Program-made: the position numbers and the translations under genes
Assembly: GCA_965644295.1 (NCBI GenBank)
Contig: CBFFRP010000618.1
Coordinates: forward strand, 1 to 26,491
Source of the DNA: Paraphysomonas bandaiensis
Lineage: Eukaryota; Chrysophyceae
Reading direction: 5' to 3'
Length of the DNA: 26,491 nucleotides
Shown: in pieces, positions 1 to 9,949 of the stretch
Numbering within the stretch: position 1 is the stretch's first letter
How the letters are laid out: every line of letters starts with the position of its first letter
The notes under the pieces: model-generated
The model's input: the letters and a program-made list of their open reading frames with translations, nothing else
What the model was told of the DNA's origin: nothing
Database searches by the model: none

Positions 1-3000
1 ACTCTGGGATGAATGCTCTCGAATGGGGTGGTTATATAAATGCTGCGTGAAAATTATAAAATCTATTCGTATTACACTGGGCTGATTGCACTTTCCTATA
101 CCACAATTCATATGACACCCTTTTCAAGACAAAATTATATGTGGAGAGTTTATACATCATGACGGGTATTTCAGACTATTACAGATTATGTGTTTGAATA
201 CATTTCTCCCTAACCAATGCGATCCAACGTATATATATCATAACTGCTCATCGCTCACAACATATTAGCTAGTGATCCCTAATTCTGAAATGATCTCCGT
301 CACAGCGTTTATTACCTCCTCACGAATTCCCACACGAATAGTAGCTAAGTAGGCTTTCAACAACTCCGTCCTACGAAGCCGCTGGGACTCCTCATAGTCC
401 GCCCGACGGCTAAATACATTAGGTCTACGATTATTGTATCTACAATTAGCAGTGTGTCGGTGGGCATCGTCGCCACAGTCGTGTAGACAGTATCCACAGA
501 AACCACAGTTGCAATTCGGACAATAAAGAGCTAGACAATGATCGTAGTCCAAGCTATCTGGAGTGAACAGCCACGCACATCTCGGACATCTGAGGGACAA
601 AATACAATTCCTAATGTAGTTCCCGTGAGTTTGTATCTCTCTGTCCTTCTCAGATAAGGCAGCGAGGCGGGCCTTCTCCAGCCGCTGAGCCTCTTCGTAT
701 TCGCACCTTTCTCGCCAAGCAACAAGCTCACGCTCACTGCGTTGATACAAACGGTGAACCTCTTCTGTTAACAGTCGTACCACTTTATGGGAATCAAAGG
801 GACCCACATTACATCCGTGAGAATGGTAGGGACACATGATTCGGAACTCGCCACCGTAATCTGTTCGTTCTTCCCAAACCTCGTTAAACTCAGCGGCTCT
901 CATGTTAGGCCAAGGCTTCTGCAGCTCTGTGCTGTTAGCTACTTGCCTGAACTCCCTCAAAATATCTCCTTTGTTGCCTCGAAGGTAAAGGTCTCGTTGC
1001 CCAGATATGTCCCAAATGTGAACTAGTCGACGTCGACCTCTCTCTGACGTGGCCTCAACTTTGACATAAGCGTTAAGACAGCCTTCACAAGTAAAGTGCC
1101 GATCATCTCCTTTGCACTGTAGCCCCTGACACATATCTACCTCTTCATCACACAAACAACATACTCGCATGCGAGCTTGTTGTTCCTTCTCCTGTCTCTC
1201 CCGCTCCTGCGTTATCTCCCGCTCCTGACAAACGATTCTTTCCCGGAGGGTTTGAATATCATTGGCTAAATCTTGTATGGCGAAGAAAGACTTCTGTAGT
1301 GCATCTCGGGAGGAAAGTCGTTCCTCCGGGTTTTGACACAGAATCTCCCTAAGACGGTTCCTCAAATCATTGAGTTCTCCATCACACTCAGGAATCCTGT
1401 GCACTAGAAATTTATCCATACGGTCCCGATTACACTCGAGGCCGAAGATGTGAAGTACACACACACCAAAGGAGTACATATCGGAAGCATAAGACGGAGC
1501 ATCACCAATGAATATCTCAGGGGCCATAAAATCATGAGACCCTCTCATTTTCCCGCCCAAAGTAGACTGGTCTCGACTCAAGGAGTCGATAGAAATATCA
1601 AAATCCGTTAACATAGCGGTTCCTCTGTCCGAAATAAGGATATTGTCTGGTTTCACATCACAGTGTACCACATTATTGCCGTGCAAATGAGCCAACCCAT
1701 TCAGCACATCGTTGCATAATAGACGCTTGGACAATATGCTTAACCCATGTTCTTGTCTCTCCAGGTACAGCGCTAAGTTTCCGTTTACGTAGAAAGGCAT
1801 TTCTATATACGCTTTACCCTTCTCAAGGAATACAGCAGTGATGTCCGCTATGTACGGACTTTGACAATGGGTAGCTAATATGCGAGCTTCCCGCCAGAAG
1901 CTTTTCTGCTGGTCCTCATTGCTGCATGAAAAAGCTTTCAAAAATACGTTCCTCTTAGCAAAGCAACCCCTCATAACCATGTTTCGGCTGTTGCTCTCAA
2001 CTATTTCCAAGTCAGAGTAATCATGAATCGAACGGTCAATTATCAGTAACCCCTTAGCTATGTCAGGCAAATCTTTCGGGTCAAAACCAATCCCAGGAAG
2101 CAAGATTGGCATCTCGGGAAAATGAGTCAAAGCTATTCGAGAGAGAGCAGCTCGCTCTTTGCACAGTGCGTTACGCTTGAACTGAAGCTCTACTCTGGCA
2201 TTATTCAGATCTTCTCCGAGCTGTTGTTGTCTCGCTCTGTCACAATTATCACCCTTAAGTTCCTGTATTTTAATAGCATGCTCACACTCCGCTATATGTA
2301 TCTTAGCATTTCTAATATCGTCCAATAGGCCGGAGAAGATTTGTCCTTTGGGAGGACCATCAACCCACACCTCCATTTCCTTGAGCTGGCTTCGTATTCT
2401 GGCCCTTTGTTGCACAATTTCGGAAGCTTTATGACACCAGTATGAGGTAAACCGCGCGACTGCTACACATGCTTCCCTGGTATCTCTTCTTAAACCTGGG
2501 TAAAAACGCATTGGGTTCTGCCAGTGATCCCTCTCAACACGAAGACACTCATCCAATTCCTTCGAACAAACTTCCAGATTATGCATACTCATGCTATTTT
2601 CATCAACTAACATCTCCCCAACACATCCCAAACATTTATGAAATGCCGCAAGCGCTCTCTCTGACTCCTCAGCGGGGGAGCGCGAGCACTCACCCACCCA
2701 TTCTCCCACCTTATCTTCGAAATCCGACAGAAGCGTCATCAGCTCAGTAGACGATATATGACGGGTTTCTCCAGTGCATTCTTCAATCACCTCATTTCCT
2801 GACCATCTGCACCCATCGTAGACTTGCTTCAAAACCTCTAACCACTTTTCCACGGGAGCTGCGAGGGCTGTCCGCATTACAGATACCAGTTTACGCCGAA
2901 CACTATCGCGCTCACCCTGAAGCCCTTGTAGATATTCCATATCAACATCCTTACTTTCTACATGACTACGGATGGACTCTTGTAGGGACAAAAGCTTCCG

Positions 3001-3316
3001 CTCCAATTCTGCGAAGACACTGTCCGAACCATCTACTGACTCCACTGCCTCCATACAGGGAGCAGTTAACCACGAGTCTTTGCTTTCAAATGCCGACAAA
3101 AGGCCCATCACAGAGTCGCGTAGATCACCATCAGCAATGAAGGACACTAACTTCTCGCCACTAGAGATTATATCTGGCCTGCGCAAACTCCTCACTTCAA
3201 GAACTTTCGAATGCACAACAGAGACATAGGAAGCACATCGTCGAGCAGCCTGCTCATAACAACGATACCAATGATATCAAACATAACATATAACGGCATC
3301 GCCATAACACACATAC
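1..3316. repeat. Left arm of large inverted repeat
   Basis: Reverse-complementary to about 14515-17828. It covers the last exon (265-3249), the 67-bp intron before it, and the 3' flank. The first bases of the window (ACTCTGGGATGAATGC) pair with 17813-17828, so the arm may continue beyond the window. Confidence 0.93.
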
Positions 3317-5364
3317 CTCTGCAGCAGCAGAGGCTTCTTCCTGTCTCTGCCTCTCAGCCTATACAATAATACACATACAACATAATTGAAAACAAAACAT
3401 ACACAACACCTATATACTACACCAACCATACCAATACTATCAAACATAACATATAACTACATCACCATAACACACATACCTCTGCCTCTTCCCATCTCTG
3501 CCTCTCAGCCTATACAATAATACACATACAACTTAATTGAAAACAAAACATACACAACACTTATATACTACACCTACCATACCAATACTATCAAACACAA
3601 CATACAACTACATCACCATAACACACATACCTCTGCAGTAGCAGATTTCTCTTCCTGTCTCTGCCTCTCAGCCTATACAATAATACACATACAACATAAT
3701 TGAAAACGAAACATACACAACACCTATATACTACACAAACCATACCAATACTATCAAACACAACATACAACTACATCACCATAACACACATACCTCTGCC
3801 TCTTCCCATCTCTGCCTCTCAGCCTATACAATAATACACATACAACTTAATTGAAGCCAAAACATACACAACACCTATATACTACACCTACCATACCAAT
3901 ACTATCAAACACAACATACAACTATATCACGATAACACACATACCTCTGCAGCAGCAGATTCCTCTTCCTGTCTCTGCCTCTCAGCCTATACAATACACA
4001 TATGATTCCAGTAAGTTGTATCTGTAGTTCTGCGATTGCTTCGAAGGATTCATACTAACATGTGCACTTCTGATGATTTGACGCATCGCATCACTTTTGG
4101 CCAAGTCAACAGGAGTCTTTCCCTTCTGAAAATATAACAAACATAAAAAGGGTGACACAATACGTATCACTTTTCACATAATGAGTCTGTGGGGGTATAT
4201 ATACATGTGTGTGTAGAGGGGTTACTTGCTTCGTCTCGTATATGAATATCTGCTCCTGCTCTTATAAGATACTCAGCTATATGTCTGTGACCATTACATA
4301 CAGCCCAGTGAAGAGCATTCCTACCAAACTATAAAACAAAATAATAATCACATATGAATATATATATGTGTGTTGAGGGGTTACCTACATTGTCTCGTAT
4401 ATGAATATCAGCTCCTTCACTTATGAGATACCCAGCTGTATCTCTCTGACCTTCAGAGGCAGCAAAGTGAAGAGCTGTCCAACCTAACTATAAAACAATA
4501 ATAACAATCAAATACGAGCCTTATCACTCTATGAATGTATATATACGTATGTACGTATGAATATGTATGTATATATGTTACTTACATTGCTTTGTTTACT
4601 CATATCTGCTCCTTCTCTAATAAGATACTCAGCTATGTCTCTGTGACCTTCAGATACAGCCGAGTGAAGAGCTGTTCTACCACACTATAAAACAAAAATA
4701 GTAATCACATATGAGCTTTCATAATACTGTATGTACATGTATATCTATATAGGTATACGCTACGTGTGTGTGTACATGTATATCTGTTTCTTATATGTCA
4801 AGTGTATATATACGTATGTGTTACTTACTTTGCTTCGTGTATGTATGTCTGCTCCTGCACTTATAAGATACTCAACCATACCTCTCTGACCTTCAGATAC
4901 AGCAGAGTGAAGAGCTGTATTACCATCCTATAAACAGTAATAGTAATCAAATATGAGCCCTTAGAGCACTCTATGTATGTATGTATGTGTATAGAGGGGT
5001 TACTTACATCGTCTCGTATAGTTATATCTGCCCCTACTCTTACAAGGTATTCAGATATGTCTCTGTGACCTTCAGAGGCAGCCCTATGAAGAGCTGTAAC
5101 ACCATCCTAATAAACAATATCAATGATCACATATGAGCCCTTATAGTATTGTATGTATGTATATCTATTCATATAAGTATGTATATGTATGTATGTGTGT
5201 GTATGTATATCTATTCCTATGTGTATGTATGTATGTATATGTATGTGTATGTGTGTGTGGTGTACCTTATCTTTTATATTGATGTTATCACCCCTCCCAA
5301 CACACTTCTTCACTTCATTGAAGTCACCCCTCGCAGCTGCTGTAATTATATCATCCATCTTCAT
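265..5364 (-). CDS. Ankyrin-coiled coil-protein kinase-RING/RBR protein (left copy)
   Basis: Spliced from 13 phase-0 exons: 5266-5364, 5008-5106, 4829-4927, 4586-4684, 4389-4487, 4230-4328, 4060-4125, 3945-3986, 3794-3823, 3631-3672, 3480-3509, 3317-3358, 265-3249. The model gives 1276 aa. Order: N-terminal ankyrin cap (1-33), five 33-aa ankyrin repeats, a 22-aa C-terminal cap (KTPVDLAKSDAMR), about 62 aa of AERQRQEE-type coiled coil, then the 994-aa last exon. That exon has a helical region, a kinase (VFLK lysine about 720, HCDVKPDN with Asp about 813, TDFD, MAPE) and Cys/His clusters that fit RING1 (CCLC...HFTCEGC) and an RBR RING2 (CPRC...C-x4-C-x2-C-x4-C-x2-C). Inferred role: a kinase with ubiquitin-ligase-like activity, targeted by ankyrin repeats. 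Start chosen at MKMDD, which opens the first half-repeat; exon junctions are read from splice consensus. No transmembrane segment or signal peptide was noticed. Substrates are unknown. Confidence 0.85.
3317..3986 (-). repeat. 314-bp tandem duplication of coiled-coil microexon pairs
   Basis: Five microexons of the left gene: 3945-3986 (42 nt), 3794-3823 (30), 3631-3672 (42), 3480-3509 (30), 3317-3358 (42). They encode AERQRQEEESAAAE, AERQRWEEAE and variants. The 42-nt exons start 314 bp apart, as do the 30-nt exons. All four introns between them are exactly 121 bp and nearly identical, so the unit (42-nt exon, 121 intron, 30-nt exon, 121 intron) was duplicated recently. The peptide is charged and Ala-rich, so a coiled coil is likely; 14 aa equals two heptads. 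Confidence 0.9.
4230..5106 (-). repeat. Array of five one-repeat ankyrin exons (left gene)
   Basis: Exons 5008-5106, 4829-4927, 4586-4684, 4389-4487 and 4230-4328 are each 99 nt and phase 0, the same design as in the right gene. The second (DGNTALHSAVSEGQRGMVEY) is almost identical to the first full repeat of the right gene, and the third ends GADMSKQSN like two repeats of the right gene, so the arrays share ancestry but differ in copy number. The last three units start CGR, LGW and FGR instead of DGW. The intron after 4230 appears to use a GC donor (GACGAA followed by GCAAGT). Confidence 0.9.
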
Positions 5365-6108
5365 CTTATATCTGTGAACAGAAGTGAAGCATCTATAGAG
5401 CAGCAGATCTCACCTCACTTCACTATCTATAAAAAAGGGTGTTTTTTAGCATGATGGACATATTCCACACACATAAATATCGTAGTATTTTTAACTATGG
5501 ACGATTCTAAAAAGCCCATTTTCTCAAAAATTGATACCATTGTAGAGTTTACACAACTCTCAAAAACCCTGCTTTTAATTTCTTACCTGCTTTACCTACA
5601 GTAGATCAGGGAGTTGTTGAAGATCCAAAAAACCCATTCGGACGGAAAAATGATTTTTATGCAATAGATATTTTTTATAGGTTCTGATTGTTTTCTTGAG
5701 AATGCGTAGTTTTGTCACTTTTGGAGTGTCAAAACTGCGTATTTTTTGAAGTAATCCAAAACAATAATGACATCTATGCACAGTATATACTGCTGGCTGT
5801 ATATACAGGAGTATACCTGTAAGTGTATTACCTCTGTATACAGTACTATGTATTATCTAACTGTATATTATGAAACCGTCAGTTTGATTACCATACATAT
5901 CATCGTTAACATATACATACACCCCCCCCATACATACATATATATAGAGAGAGAGAGACTTCAGATGACTGCAGTGCATTAATAACATCTTCTACTATAA
6001 TCCTATAACACAATCACTATCCCTTTTCTTCTCCATGTCTATCTAATAGATTCTTTATACTGCATTATTATTCATAACTATATATAACATATATACATAT
6101 ATAACAAC
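5365..6108. other. Intergenic region between divergent ankyrin-kinase and IQUB genes
   Basis: 744 bp between two start codons facing away from each other, so it should hold both promoters. No clear promoter element is claimed. It contains an imperfect hairpin (5702-5741), a C8 run and a short TATA/GAGAGA microsatellite near 5925-5960. No coding signal. Confidence 0.6.
5702..5741. repeat. Imperfect hairpin
   Basis: A stem containing GTAGTTTTGTCAC pairs with GTGTCAAAACTGCG across a 7-base loop (TTTTGGA), about 14 of 17 pairs matching. It could be a fragment of a small inverted-repeat element; no target duplication was identified. Confidence 0.45.
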
Positions 6109-7802
6109 ATGACAACAGAAGAACCTGCATCAGATACACCACAAACAGATACTAATCCACAATTAACTTCACATGAAGATTCATTAATAAATAAAGATGA
6201 AGGGTTTAGTGAAGGGTTATGGCCACCTTACTGTAATCCATCATATGTGATGCCAGATGAAATAGATGTACATGTTGAAACTGTGACTGGTAATTACAGT
6301 TTTCCTGTTCAGATTATTAAAAAAACACAACGAAAATTATATTTTGGAGGGTATCGACATAAGGAGACGAGTGCAGTGTATCATCATGCAAGCACACAGA
6401 CTCCTACTGAGAAAAAGACAAATCAACGTGAAGTCAGCCATCTTAGAACCAGGGAGACTCAAACACATGATCATAAATCTGTTTCTGTGCAACCCTTGCG
6501 AGAACATGGTACTCAAATGCAAAGGATTGATTTATATCTTGATAACAAGAGGGATGTTGAGATCACTTCCAAGCCATATTTCACTGCGGAAGAGCTGTTT
6601 TACTTGAAGCGAGAGAAATGTGTTGAGATTCAGAGAGTATGGAGGGGCTATATGTCAAGGTGTCGAGCAATTAGACTGAAACAGAATATTGTTCTGGAAG
6701 AAGAGAGAGCCCTTGAAGCCAAGTGAGTAGATGATTATTGATATGCACTGTTACATCATATTGACTGAGAAGTAATATGTCCTGTAACTGCTAAGTGCTA
6801 CCTACCATCGACGTGATCTCTTCCATGCTTATCGTAATTTTTTTAATAGGGAACATAACGAGAAAACTCTCCAAGAACAAAAAATGCAAGAAATGCGTAA
6901 ACGCACTCACCCAACTACAAATGAAGACTTTGCTAGACTGTACAATGAGCTCGATGCGTGGAGGAAAGCGGAAGTTGCTAAAGTAAAGGTATGGATATGG
7001 TAACATGTTAGAGTTGTGCCGAATGACATGCGAGAGTTTACCGTTGTTATAGTGACATTGTAACATGAATTACAATAGTTATTATAGCAAAAGTTTTATA
7101 ATGCATTGATAGGCGAACACTACTCCTGGAGAGGAACGTCGTCGAGCTCTGGAGGCAATTTTGGCTGAGGAAACAGAAGCATTGCAAAATATACAACGCC
7201 TCAAGAATACTGCCCATCGGGCCACTGTTCAGGAGAAGACACAAAAGATGTTGGAACTGATGGCTCAGCCTAATAAGTGGGCGATGAGTGATGGAGACGT
7301 TGCCACCGTCCAGACACCAGCCTCAACGCGTGCAAAGGAACTGTTGGATTTGTACAATGCCTTGAACGCTCCATTAGTGGGAACCAACCAGCGATTGGAA
7401 ATTTTACTGAATGTCAAATGGACTGTGAAAGAATCGATGTCCTCTAATACTGGAGGAGGGCTATCAGTTACAATGAATTGCAATAAAGAAATTCTGGACC
7501 TTGTCGACAGAGAGGCAGATCTCCTTAACCGCGGCAGGTATGGTTGTGTGTATAGTTTGCTGTTACTCTCTGTGCGGACATATTATGTATATTGTATTTC
7601 TTATGATGAGCCTATTAACAGAGATATGACAATGTATTTGAGATATATCTAAGCTGTTTTGTTTAGACCATTCAAAAGCATGGAATCTTTGCGCAAAAGA
7701 ATTAGCAACTTGTTCCTTCAGTTTATTGAAAATCCTGCGTACAATCCTCGTGCTACAGAGTTTATTAACATACCTGTACCTCCCACTGGACAGACCACCT
7801 AA
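6109..7802 (+). CDS. IQUB: IQUB-like (IQ and ubiquitin-like domain) protein, shortened
   Basis: Four exons: 6109-6722, 6850-6988, 7113-7537, 7667-7802 (phases 2, 0, 2), giving 437 aa. Family signatures: LYFGGYRHKETSAVYHHAST (about 77-96) followed by TQT-type repeats; an IQ motif IQRVWRGYMSR (174-184); RKRTHPTTNEDFARLYNELD; and RPFKSMESLRKRI...LFLQF near the end. IQUB is a ciliary protein, linked to radial spokes in animal sperm, and the IQ motif would bind calmodulin or a related light chain. Vertebrate proteins are near 790 aa. Here the N-terminal ubiquitin-like domain is not visible (only about 45 residues precede the conserved part), and the protein stops (PPTGQTT) where relatives continue for hundreds of residues. 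Either a short lineage form or a partial gene. Convergent with SOD1 downstream. Confidence 0.8.
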
Positions 7803-8419
7803 TCACTCATTTGTGAATGGAGGTATCAATCTGTGTAGGTGTGCCCAGGACAATGTGTATTTAATATAATCTGAATTATGAAACTGGGTGTACTAGTTAG
7901 CTGGTTTATGATTTGGACTGTGGTAGGAAAAATGACTCGTGTTCGCATTCTGTATGTGAGGGTAATTTATAATTATAGTACTTCTTTTTGGTATATTTTT
8001 ATTCGTTGGGTATATCTGAAACTGAAAAGGCGGATTGCTTAGTTCATAATACCTTGTCTGGTGAAGGTTCATCCGTTAATTAATAAACATATCGTAGTTG
8101 CAATCTCTAAGAACATGATGGTGATGCGGTATTACAGTCATCGGTTGTTGGCGTATGAGGGGTTGAAAGAACACTGTCTTCGGTTATATGACTCGCTATT
8201 ACAAATATTTGGCTCAACTAGACTGTTCGAATTTAAACTTATTACGTTCGTTAAAAAATCGAAGCAAGGACTTCGCTCTCATGACGTAAACATATCACAT
8301 ATCATACTATAAATCACATCAACGTTATAGCCATCCTTCTAAGGGCGCAACAAGAAATGAAAAAATATGACATGCTACATGAACGACCTCTGAAGAAAAG
8401 GTCGTTCACTTCGACGCCC
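7803..8419. other. Intergenic region between convergent IQUB and SOD1 genes
   Basis: Both 3' ends point into this 617-bp stretch. An AATAAA at 8082-8087 could serve IQUB, and its reverse complement near 7998-8003 could serve SOD1; both lie rather far from the stop codons. No homology to the missing IQUB C-terminus was seen. Confidence 0.5.
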
Positions 8420-9442
8420 TCACACGAGGCGGACTTCGCCACAGGCGACTCTCGCACCAGCATTTCCTACAAATTAAAGCCAATGAAAACACCATGCACA
8501 CAGATGTATCGGTATACATGTATCATATGTAGACAATAAACCAGCGACATACATATACAACAAAGAGCATACCAGTAGTTAGGGAAAGCTCGTGTCCCCC
8601 CTTGCCAAGATCATCAGGGTCCGCGTGCACCATAACAGATCTTCCTACCACTGTAAACTCGCCGGAACTATACGGAATGATATCAAACAATACATTGTAG
8701 ATATAAGATTAGAATTCATATACAAAAAAGAAGCATTGCATGAAGCGGGATAGAATCGCATATGTGCCACTACAATGGATACAGACACGGCAGTATTCCA
8801 ACTTTGCATTATAATATCATGAAATCAGCTCATACATTCTCACTAAATGGTCAGTGATGCTTCCTTCTGCAACTCCAGATGCATCGGCTTCAATGTTTCC
8901 AAGATCCCCCGCATGACGGACCTAAACACTGACATTAGACACAACTCACATCAATCTAATAAGATGATACCTCATCAGTTGGACCACCGTGAGTATGTCC
9001 ATGGGGGTTATAGTGAGGACCCGCAGAGGTACACCCATTTGAAAAATCAGCAAATTCATGACTAAAAATAATTTTTTAATAAATAAATAATAATAAAAAA
9101 TTGGAATTATATACATGTATATATATATATGAGTGTATACAGCATGTATATATATATATATATAAGTGTGTATGTATGCGAGTACGTATGTATATACATA
9201 CATGAGTGTATATATAAAATATGCCTTTGTGATATACATACATATACATATATGTGTGTATGAGCTTACATATGGAATCCATGTAGACCCGGAGTGAGAC
9301 CCGTCACACGATAATTAATAACACATGGACCATTCTCTCCGTCCTGTTCAAAGTGAACGATACCATGAACACCAGTGGATCCTTCACTGCCGTCACAGCT
9401 TCTTCCGTTAGGGCCTACTTCACAGATTGCTTTGATTGACAT
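8420..9442 (-). CDS. SOD1: Cu/Zn superoxide dismutase
   Basis: Five exons: 9270-9442, 8971-9061, 8836-8921, 8573-8667, 8420-8466, giving 163 aa. It dismutates superoxide to oxygen and hydrogen peroxide. No signal peptide is seen, so it is probably cytosolic. Copper and zinc ligands are all present: GFHIHEF (His57, His59), AGPHYNP (His74), HTHGGP (His82), RHAGD (His91, Asp94) and VMVHADPDD (His131). The disulfide pair is Cys68 (NGCTSAG) and Cys157 (RVACG), and the active-site Arg154 is in NAGARVACG. Exon 3 ends LVRI and joins [10 protein letters not shown] across a GTATGA donor and TATAG acceptor, matching the family spacing. The C-terminus is CGEVRLV instead of the usual CGVIG(I/V). Intron 1 (208 bp) is TA-rich; intron 2 is only 49 bp. 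Divergent from the right ankyrin gene. Confidence 0.93.
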
Positions 9443-9949
9443 GGTGATGTTAGTACAGAAGTCGAGTTATATTAGAATGAATATATGAACATGTATGCAT
9501 GTATGTATGTATGTATGTATGTATGTATGTATGTATGTATGTATGTATGTATGTATGTATGTATGTATGTATGTATGTATGTATGTATGTATGTATGTAT
9601 GTATGTATGTATGTATGCATGTATGTATGTATGTATGTATGTATGTATGTATGTATGTATGTATGTATGTATGTATGTATGTATGTATGTATGTATGTAT
9701 GTATGTATGTATGTATGTATGTATGTATGTATGTATGTATGTATGTATGTATGTATGTATGTATGTATGTATGTATGTATGTATGTATGTATGTATGTAT
9801 GTATGTACAGTATCTTGGTGTAGTGGGTTCCTGTGGTGTCCAGATTTCAATGTCAGTCATTATTATCACAAAATAAACAAGTTCATAACACTATCATTAC
9901 TATCAACTTGTGGCCTGTCAGTTTCTTGTATCATCTAAGAGAGATTGAG
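9443..9949. promoter_or_regulatory. Shared upstream region of SOD1 and right ankyrin gene
   Basis: 507 bp between divergent start codons. Most of it is the GTAT microsatellite, leaving little unique sequence for promoter elements: about 50 bp on the SOD1 side and about 140 bp on the ankyrin side. Regulatory function is inferred from position only. Confidence 0.4.
9491..9806. repeat. (GTAT)n microsatellite, about 79 units
   Basis: Near-perfect tetranucleotide tract, ATGT/GTAT on plus. It is interrupted by GCAT at about 9497 and again about 120 bp later near 9617. The tract is open in several frames on both strands (MYVC and HTYI periodic peptides), which is an artefact of the repeat and not coding. 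Confidence 0.97.

Noticed and set aside
2122-2750. Antisense open frames inside the left last exon
   Set aside because: They are shadows of the strongly conserved minus-strand kinase-RBR coding sequence.
265-3249. Bacterial or viral origin for the intronless 2985-bp exon
   Set aside because: It is joined by clean splice sites to intron-rich exons in both paralogues, and eukaryotic kinase plus RBR motifs do not suggest a prokaryotic donor.
8061-8539. Plus-strand open frames of 60-83 codons downstream of IQUB
   Set aside because: No family similarity; the second overlaps the SOD1 last exon on the other strand.
9450-9938. Long open frames encoding MYVC or HTYI repeats on both strands
   Set aside because: They are the GTAT microsatellite read in different frames; a 4-base repeat without stops is open by construction.
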